Source: Butyricimonas virosa (GTDB lineage: Bacteria > Bacteroidota > Bacteroidia > Bacteroidales > Marinifilaceae). From it: a stretch of 64,000 bases of DNA. Location of the stretch: positions 930,001 through 994,000 of the forward strand of contig NZ_CP102269.1 in the NCBI RefSeq assembly GCF_025148635.1, written 5' to 3'. Position numbers and translations under genes: made by a program. Positions within the stretch are counted from its first letter, which is position 1. Each line of letters starts with the position of its first letter. The notes below the pieces were generated by a model. The model worked only from the letters and a program-made list of their open reading frames with translations. It ran no database searches and was not told where the DNA came from. This document shows positions 59,078 to 64,000 of the stretch, one piece after another.

Positions 59078-60499
59078 ATGAGCGAGATAAACGAAGAAGA
59101 AGTACAGAACAACTCCGAAAACAAAAATATAAAGCAACAACCACAGGTTGTCCCCGTGATTGACCACCGCCTGCTGGCAGGAAAACTCACTGTTTATAAC
59201 TGGATGAAAGATACCCCGGAAGGATGCACTCCTTCTGAAATCGTGGAAGTTCGGTTTAAAAATACAAGGAAAGGTTTTTATTTAAACAACAGTAACCTGA
59301 AACTGGATATAGGGGACATCGTGGCCGTGGAGGCAGCTCTTGGACATGACATCGGGATCGTATCCCTCACGGGAGAACTCGTGCGGGAACAGATGAGACT
59401 GAAAAAAGTTGACTTGGAACGTAATCCCTTGAAAAAGATATACCGTAAGGCAAAACCCCACGACATCGAGAAATGGCAACAGGCCATCGCCTTGGAACAC
59501 GACACGATGATCCGTTCACGTGTTATCGCTGCCGAACTTGGACTTGACATGAAGATCGGGGACGTGGAGTACCAAGGGGACAAGACAAAAGCCATTTTCT
59601 ACTACATAGCCAATGACCGCGTGGATTTCCGGAAACTAATCAAGATTCTGGCAGAAACATTCCACATCCGGATCGAGATGAAACAGATCGGGGCCCGTCA
59701 AGAAGCGGGACGGATCGGGGGTATCGGGTCGTGCGGACGTAAATTATGCTGTTCCACGTTCATCACGAACTTTATTTCCGTTTCCACTTCTGCCGCCCGT
59801 TATCAGGACATTTCCTTGAACCCGCAAAAACTGGCAGGACAATGTGGTAAGCTGAAATGTTGTCTGAATTACGAGGTTGATGCTTATATTGACGAGCAAA
59901 AAGATTTCCCGTCCACCAATATCTGGCTGAACACGGGCGAAGGTATGCTTTATCACCAAAAAACAGATATTTTCGGTCGCAATATGTCCTACTCTTTCGA
60001 CAAAGAAGGACGCGGTACACTGATTAAATTATCCGTTGCCCGCGTGAAAGAGATCATTGCCATGAACAAACGAGGACAAATTCCGGCAAAAGCTGTCGAT
60101 ACCGAAAAAGAGGAACAAGTGAATATCGGCTACACGGACGGGGTAGGCGAAGAAAGTTTGAATCGTTTTGACGAGAAAAAACAAAATCAAGGCAAACGAA
60201 ATCACTCCAGAAATCGTAATAACCGAAAAAGTAACCAGAAAGAGAACAACAACACGAATAACGAGAACAAACCCAAGGAAAATCCGGGAAATAGCACGGG
60301 AAATAAACCTGAAAACAGAAACGAAAACAGGCAAGGCAACAGACCCAAACACCGCCCCGAAAACCGGAATAATAACCAACAGGGTAATCGTTCCAACGAG
60401 AAACCGGCCAATCGCCCGGACGGCCCGAAAGTGTTGCGTAAACAAGACAAAAACAATAAACCGGACAACAAGGAAAATAATAAACCTGCTGAACAATGA
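59078..60499 (+). CDS. PSP1-domain protein (RicT-like)
   Basis: 473 residues. A PSP1 domain (about 35-290) carries the Cys-rich core GSCGRKLCCSTF and GQCGKLKCCLNYE, a pattern known in RicT proteins that bind iron-sulfur clusters within a Ric complex. From about residue 365 the tail is low-complexity, rich in Asn, Lys, Arg, Glu and Pro (repeats like RNNRKSNQKENN, NRPKHRPENRN), probably disordered and possibly RNA-binding. The stop overlaps the next start by 4 nt (ATGA), so translation of the rhomboid gene is coupled. Confidence 0.9.
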   Translation: MSEINEEEVQNNSENKNIKQQPQVVPVIDHRLLAGKLTVYNWMKDTPEGCTPSEIVEVRFKNTRKGFYLNNSNLKLDIGDIVAVEAALGHDIGIVSLTGELVREQMRLKKVDLERNPLKKIYRKAKPHDIEKWQQAIALEHDTMIRSRVIAAELGLDMKIGDVEYQGDKTKAIFYYIANDRVDFRKLIKILAETFHIRIEMKQIGARQEAGRIGGIGSCGRKLCCSTFITNFISVSTSAARYQDISLNPQKLAGQCGKLKCCLNYEVDAYIDEQKDFPSTNIWLNTGEGMLYHQKTDIFGRNMSYSFDKEGRGTLIKLSVARVKEIIAMNKRGQIPAKAVDTEKEEQVNIGYTDGVGEESLNRFDEKKQNQGKRNHSRNRNNRKSNQKENNNTNNENKPKENPGNSTGNKPENRNENRQGNRPKHRPENRNNNQQGNRSNEKPANRPDGPKVLRKQDKNNKPDNKENNKPAEQ

Positions 60500-61320
60500 A
60501 CAATTATAGACCCTTCGCCGGGATCACCCCGGCTGTAAAGATCATCATTATTATCAACGTGCTTGTTTTCCTGGCCATTAACATGATTGGCCAGCGGGCG
60601 AACGTTGATCTTGTCAATATACTTGGAATGCACTTGCCGCAATCCCAGTATTTCCAGATCTACCAGTATATCACGCACATGTTCACGCAAAAAGAGCTTA
60701 CTCACCTTTTCTTTAACATGTTTGCCGTGTTCATGTTCGGCCGGATACTGGAATCGGTATGGGGTACCAAACGTTTTATTATTTATTATTTTGTTACCGG
60801 ATTAGGCGCTGCCGCACTCCACTCACTGGTAAGCTTGTACGGTCTGCACAATATGCAGGAACAATTCTACGCATTCCAAAGTACTCCCGATGCGGGAGTC
60901 TTTGCAGAATTCGTGCGCTCTCACGTAAGTAATCCTAGATTACTTTCGGAACTCATGCAATTTGTCGATGCTTGGAATGCCGCACCTGCCAGTGCTCAGT
61001 TTGCCGGACAGGCAGAATATTACATGCAAGGTATAATTCAAGCCTACGCCAATGCCCCGACGATCGGGGCTTCTGGGGCTGTCTTCGGTATATTGTTGGC
61101 ATTCGGAATGTTATTCCCGAATACGGAGTTATACTTGATGTTCATTCCGATTCCCATCAAAGCGAAGTATTTCGTACTTTTGTACGGTGCCGCTGAATTG
61201 TTCTTCGGTTTACAGAACTCGGTAGGTGACAACGTGGCTCACTTTGCACACTTGGGTGGTATGCTTTTCGGTTTCTTCCTGATTCTTTACTGGCGAAAAC
61301 ACAGCAAAAAGTTTTACTAG
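60496..61320 (+). CDS. rhomboid intramembrane serine protease 1
   Basis: 274 residues, six membrane helices. HLFFNM (HxxxN) in helix 2, active-site GASGAVFG (Ser near residue 193) and HFAHLGGMLFG with the catalytic His (near 252) are all present. An unusually long loop (about 110-185) lies between helices 3 and 4. Inner-membrane protease; substrate unknown. Confidence 0.94.
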   Translation: MNNYRPFAGITPAVKIIIIINVLVFLAINMIGQRANVDLVNILGMHLPQSQYFQIYQYITHMFTQKELTHLFFNMFAVFMFGRILESVWGTKRFIIYYFVTGLGAAALHSLVSLYGLHNMQEQFYAFQSTPDAGVFAEFVRSHVSNPRLLSELMQFVDAWNAAPASAQFAGQAEYYMQGIIQAYANAPTIGASGAVFGILLAFGMLFPNTELYLMFIPIPIKAKYFVLLYGAAELFFGLQNSVGDNVAHFAHLGGMLFGFFLILYWRKHSKKFY

Positions 61321-61333
61321 AAAAAGATAGGTT

Positions 61334-62260
61334 ATGTACAACAGGGCGTATGGATCGAATTTTTCAGGTGGAATCTGGAATGGGATAAAGAACTCCTTCA
61401 AACAAGGAACGGCACTTACCCGCCTGATCTATATCAACATTGGCGTTTTCCTCATCATCAAGATTCTGGAAGTATTCTTCGTACTGGCCGGACAACGGGG
61501 ATTTGAACAACTCCTGTTGCCTTACGTGGGTGTTCCCGCACTACCGGAACGTCTGCTTTACACGCCGTGGACGATAATTACCAATATGTTCACCCAGTTC
61601 GGGTTTCTACACTTGTTGTTCAATATGCTCTGGCTGTACTGGTTCGGTTCGATCTTTCAAAACACGTTCTCCAGCCAGAAACTCACGGGAGTGTATCTCC
61701 TTGGGGGAATTACTGGGGCTATCATTTACATGGCAGCCTACGCCTTGTTTCCCGCTTTCGAGTTTGAACGTTACCAGTCGTGGGCCATCGGGGCCTCGGC
61801 ATCCGTCATGGCCATTGTGTTCGCCGTGTGTACTTACCATCCGAACTACAAGATATATGTGTTTCTGATCGGTCCTGTGAAACTTATTCATCTGGCGATC
61901 TTCACGGCTGTCATAGATCTTCTAAGTATCCCCAACGGTAATGCGGGAGGGCATATTGCCCACCTCGGGGGAGCCTTGTTCGGTTATCTTTTCACCTTGT
62001 CTTTCCGTCGCAATCTCGATTTGACCAAAGGACTTTCATCCTTCTTCACCAAGTTAGGCAACAGCCGCCCATTCCGGAAGAAGACCATGAGAGTCAAGTA
62101 CAAAAAGAAAGTCTCGGACATGAATGACATGGAATATAACGAGTACAAAAAACGAAAAGACGACCGCATCAACAGCATCTTGGACAAAATCTCCAAACAT
62201 GGTTATGAAAGCTTGACAAAAGAGGAAAAGGAGATACTGTTCAAATCAAAAAGTAATTGA
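61334..62260 (+). CDS. rhomboid intramembrane serine protease 2
   Basis: 308 residues with HLLFNMLWLYWFG, active-site GASASVMA (Ser near residue 155) and GGHIAHLGGALFG with the catalytic His near 210. A cytoplasmic basic C-terminal tail of about 80 residues follows (RVKYKKKVSDMNDMEYNEYK). The Ala-Ser-Ala form of the serine motif is less common than GxSG but keeps the catalytic Ser. 13 nt after rhomboid 1. Confidence 0.92.
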   Translation: MYNRAYGSNFSGGIWNGIKNSFKQGTALTRLIYINIGVFLIIKILEVFFVLAGQRGFEQLLLPYVGVPALPERLLYTPWTIITNMFTQFGFLHLLFNMLWLYWFGSIFQNTFSSQKLTGVYLLGGITGAIIYMAAYALFPAFEFERYQSWAIGASASVMAIVFAVCTYHPNYKIYVFLIGPVKLIHLAIFTAVIDLLSIPNGNAGGHIAHLGGALFGYLFTLSFRRNLDLTKGLSSFFTKLGNSRPFRKKTMRVKYKKKVSDMNDMEYNEYKKRKDDRINSILDKISKHGYESLTKEEKEILFKSKSN

Positions 62261-62323
62261 ATATGGGAAATTATAAATCATCATTAAATTTAAAATTAAT
62301 TGGGTCGATTATTTGACATTATC

Positions 62324-63322
62324 ATGAGAATTGTCACGATCATCACCATGATCGGATTATTTGGGAGCTATACCGCACCCTATATTAACCCTAACGTGTT
62401 TTATTTTTCATCCCTGCTAGGCTACACCTATCATTATTTATTGATTGTAAATATTATCCTGCTGCTTTACTGGATTGCACGCTGGAAAAAGATAGCTATT
62501 CTATCCATACTGATTATCGCAGCCGGGTACCCGTTAATTACCACTTACTATGGATTGAACCCGCAAACTGTACCCGATGCCCCCCACGACCTTTCCATCA
62601 TGACTTACAATATCCAGATGCTAGGGATAGGTGAAAAGGATGCACCTGCAAAGATCGTGGACTATATTAACAATAGCGGTAACGATATTGTTTGTATGCA
62701 GGAATTTCCTCAACGGGAAGCCTCTTTCAAAAAATTCCCTGCCTACCCGTATTATCACCGCCATCGAGATGTTGCGTTCATCTCCCGCTATCCGATTGTT
62801 AACAAAGGCGTGATTAATTTCGACAAGGGACATTCGGCCGCCTGCGTTTATGGAGACATTACCATCGGTAAAGACACGATCCGGGTATACTCTATACATC
62901 TTGAATCCTACCGGTTAGGCAAAAATGAACAGCAGATATACAAGGAACTCACCAGTGGCAACACGCAAAATGCCACGCAAGGCGTCAAGACTATATCTTC
63001 TCGTCTGGTTACCGCCAACCGGAACCGGGCAAAACAGGCGCAAATAATAAAAAATCATATGCAACAATCCCCCTACCCGGTTATCATTTGCGGGGATTTC
63101 AACGATACCCCGATCTCCTTCGCCTACCACACGTTGTCCGAAGGGATGAAAGATTGTTTCATCGAAAAAGGACGTGGCCTCGGAAACACGTATATCGGGG
63201 AGTTCCCCTCGTTCCGTATTGACCACATCCTGCACACACCAACACTCGGCACCGTATCTTATACCCGTGATACCATTAAATATTCCGATCATTATCCGGT
63301 GCAAAGTGATATTCGATTTTAG
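62324..63322 (+). CDS. endonuclease/exonuclease/phosphatase-family membrane protein
   Basis: About 332 residues with three N-terminal membrane helices (to about 85) and a C-terminal EEP domain: MTYNIQMLG, CMQEFPQRE (catalytic Glu), SIHLESYRLGKNE, ICGDFNDTP and KYSDHYPVQSDI. The active site is outside the inner membrane. Such proteins are often phosphodiesterases of unknown substrate. The open frame extends to a TTG at 62,300; ATG 62,324 is preferred. Confidence 0.9.
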   Translation: MRIVTIITMIGLFGSYTAPYINPNVFYFSSLLGYTYHYLLIVNIILLLYWIARWKKIAILSILIIAAGYPLITTYYGLNPQTVPDAPHDLSIMTYNIQMLGIGEKDAPAKIVDYINNSGNDIVCMQEFPQREASFKKFPAYPYYHRHRDVAFISRYPIVNKGVINFDKGHSAACVYGDITIGKDTIRVYSIHLESYRLGKNEQQIYKELTSGNTQNATQGVKTISSRLVTANRNRAKQAQIIKNHMQQSPYPVIICGDFNDTPISFAYHTLSEGMKDCFIEKGRGLGNTYIGEFPSFRIDHILHTPTLGTVSYTRDTIKYSDHYPVQSDIRF

Positions 63323-63377
63323 ATTTCAAATTTCATATAAATTATTCCCAACCATTTTCTATTTTCAAATATTTATC

Positions 63378-63385
63378 TATATTTG
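63378..63385 (+). promoter_or_regulatory. -7 promoter box of the tRNA gene
   Basis: TATATTTG, exact TAnnTTTG, ending 11 nt before the tRNA 5' end. Confidence 0.55.
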
Positions 63386-63396
63386 CAACCACAAAT

Positions 63397-63470
63397 GGGG
63401 AATTAGCTCAGTTGGCTAGAGCGTTTGAATGGCATTCAAAAGGTCGTCGGTTCGATTCCGATATTCTCCA
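63397..63470 (+). tRNA. tRNA-Ala(GGC)
   Basis: 74-nt cloverleaf: acceptor GGGGAAT pairing with ATTCTCC (one G-T pair), D arm GCTC/GAGC, anticodon stem TTTGA/TCAAA with loop ATGGCAT, giving anticodon GGC at 63,431-63,433, and T arm GTCGG-TTCGATT-CCGAT. Discriminator A73; CCA is not encoded. A terminator follows. Confidence 0.95.
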
Positions 63471-63472
63471 CG

Positions 63473-63513
63473 AATAGGAATAAAATACTGGATGCCAGCA
63501 TCTTATTCCTATT
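63473..63513 (+). terminator. terminator after tRNA-Ala
   Basis: 19-bp arms with two mismatches and a 3-nt loop, followed by TTATTTC. The rest of the gap to 63,766 is A/T-rich with no gene visible. Confidence 0.8.
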
Positions 63514-63766
63514 TTATTTCTTTCTAAATTTACATTTTTAAGAATCAAGCCTACAACGTATCAATTCCTCCTTCTCGAAACCAACTTGGGATTATCTTAT
63601 ATGTACTTTATTCTCCGGGCTATAAACAAACGCTACCACGAGCATCTTTTCCACCGTGAAAGAATTACCATAACATAATTAACGACGCTTTCCCGAAAAA
63701 AAGAATAACGGATTAAACTCGTTGTCCTTTTTTTCGTAAATTAGCCACAAATAAAAACCGGAGTTT

Positions 63767-64000
63767 ATGGAACAGGAGCGCCAAGAAGAGAACCAGAAAC
63801 TGACAAAAAAAATCAGCCCGTATAAAATCATATACCCCATCATTATCGGGTTGGCCGTGGTCTCTTACATGTTATATAAAGAATTCGATCCCAAAGCATT
63901 TGACATGATCACCTTTACATGGAATACCGTATTCTGGTTATTCGTTGCCGTCCTGTGCATGGCCATCCGGGATTTAGGGTATATCATTCGAATCAAAATA
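63767..64000 (+). CDS. membrane protein, N-terminal part cut by the window edge
   Basis: 78 codons from ATG 63,767 with no stop before the edge. A charged start (MEQERQEENQKLTKKISPYK) is followed by a helix (IIYPIIIGLAVVSYMLY) and a second helix (VFWLFVAVLCMAIRDLGYII). The layout resembles the lysylphosphatidylglycerol-synthase-type transmembrane family of Bacteroidetes, but too little is present to be sure. Confidence 0.65.
   Translation, partial: MEQERQEENQKLTKKISPYKIIYPIIIGLAVVSYMLYKEFDPKAFDMITFTWNTVFWLFVAVLCMAIRDLGYIIRIKI

Noticed and set aside
60029..60496. Hydrophobic open frames antisense to the PSP1 gene tail
   Set aside because: Complement of Asn/Lys/Arg/Glu-rich low-complexity codons always reads as Val/Leu/Phe-rich; not a membrane protein gene.

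Overview
The window looks like a chromosome segment from a Gram-negative anaerobe of the order Bacteroidales, most likely the Odoribacter/Butyricimonas group (the genus is inferred from gene content only). The supporting evidence is SusC/SusD-type proteins, FecI/FecR-type regulators, TonB proteins with the Bacteroidetes layout, many promoters of the TAnnTTTG (-7) type, weak ribosome-binding sites and a rhomboid/PSP1 housekeeping block. No phage, integrase, insertion-sequence transposase or CRISPR array is visible.

Positions 1-37,000 are dominated by the anaerobic (cobalt-early) cobalamin pathway. Genes 56-4,727 encode late steps: phosphatase, adenosyltransferase, CbiP, CobD and CbiB. CbiA lies alone on the minus strand (5,372-6,688). 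The corrin-ring enzymes are packed as four two-domain fusions at 20,740-27,266 (CbiH-CbiC, CbiE-CbiT, CbiG-CbiF, CbiJ-CbiD), with CbiL separate at 32,232. Three cobalamin riboswitches control two TonB-dependent receptors (one followed by a signal-peptide-bearing CbiK-type chelatase and a PepSY membrane protein) and a BtuFCD-type ABC importer. Cobinamide guanylylation and lower-ligand attachment (CobU, CobT, CobS) are not in the window; they may lie just left of position 1. Interspersed are a ferritin, a Dlt-like four-gene operon (adenylating ligase, acyl carrier protein, MBOAT, SGNH/DltD-like protein; 6,866-11,058), a C1-family peptidase, and an outer-membrane beta-barrel protein overlapping a phosphoethanolamine transferase gene.

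Positions 37,035-49,029 form a visibly A/T-richer accessory block between asd and a phosphopantetheinyl transferase. It holds a lipoprotein with a degenerate thioredoxin fold, an ECF sigma factor, a FecR anti-sigma factor, a SusC with an N-terminal STN domain, a SusD, a lipoprotein resembling import-associated zinc metallohydrolases but without HExxH and with a 49-residue Gly-Thr linker, and two exported thioredoxin-like proteins. This reads as a regulated outer-membrane import system combined with periplasmic thiol chemistry.

Positions 49,030-64,000 are core: Sfp-type phosphopantetheinyl transferase, three TonB paralogues flanking hflX, tyrS, cvpA, aspS, holB, a PSP1-domain protein, two rhomboid proteases, an endonuclease/exonuclease/phosphatase-family protein, tRNA-Ala(GGC) and the start of a membrane protein cut by the window edge.

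The intergenic DNA is unusual. Two 112-bp palindromic elements are near-identical, two diverged relatives are present, and A/T-rich tandem repeats of exactly 7-nt period, often next to a conserved GTGCGGCTGGAATC-like core, sit at many gene boundaries.
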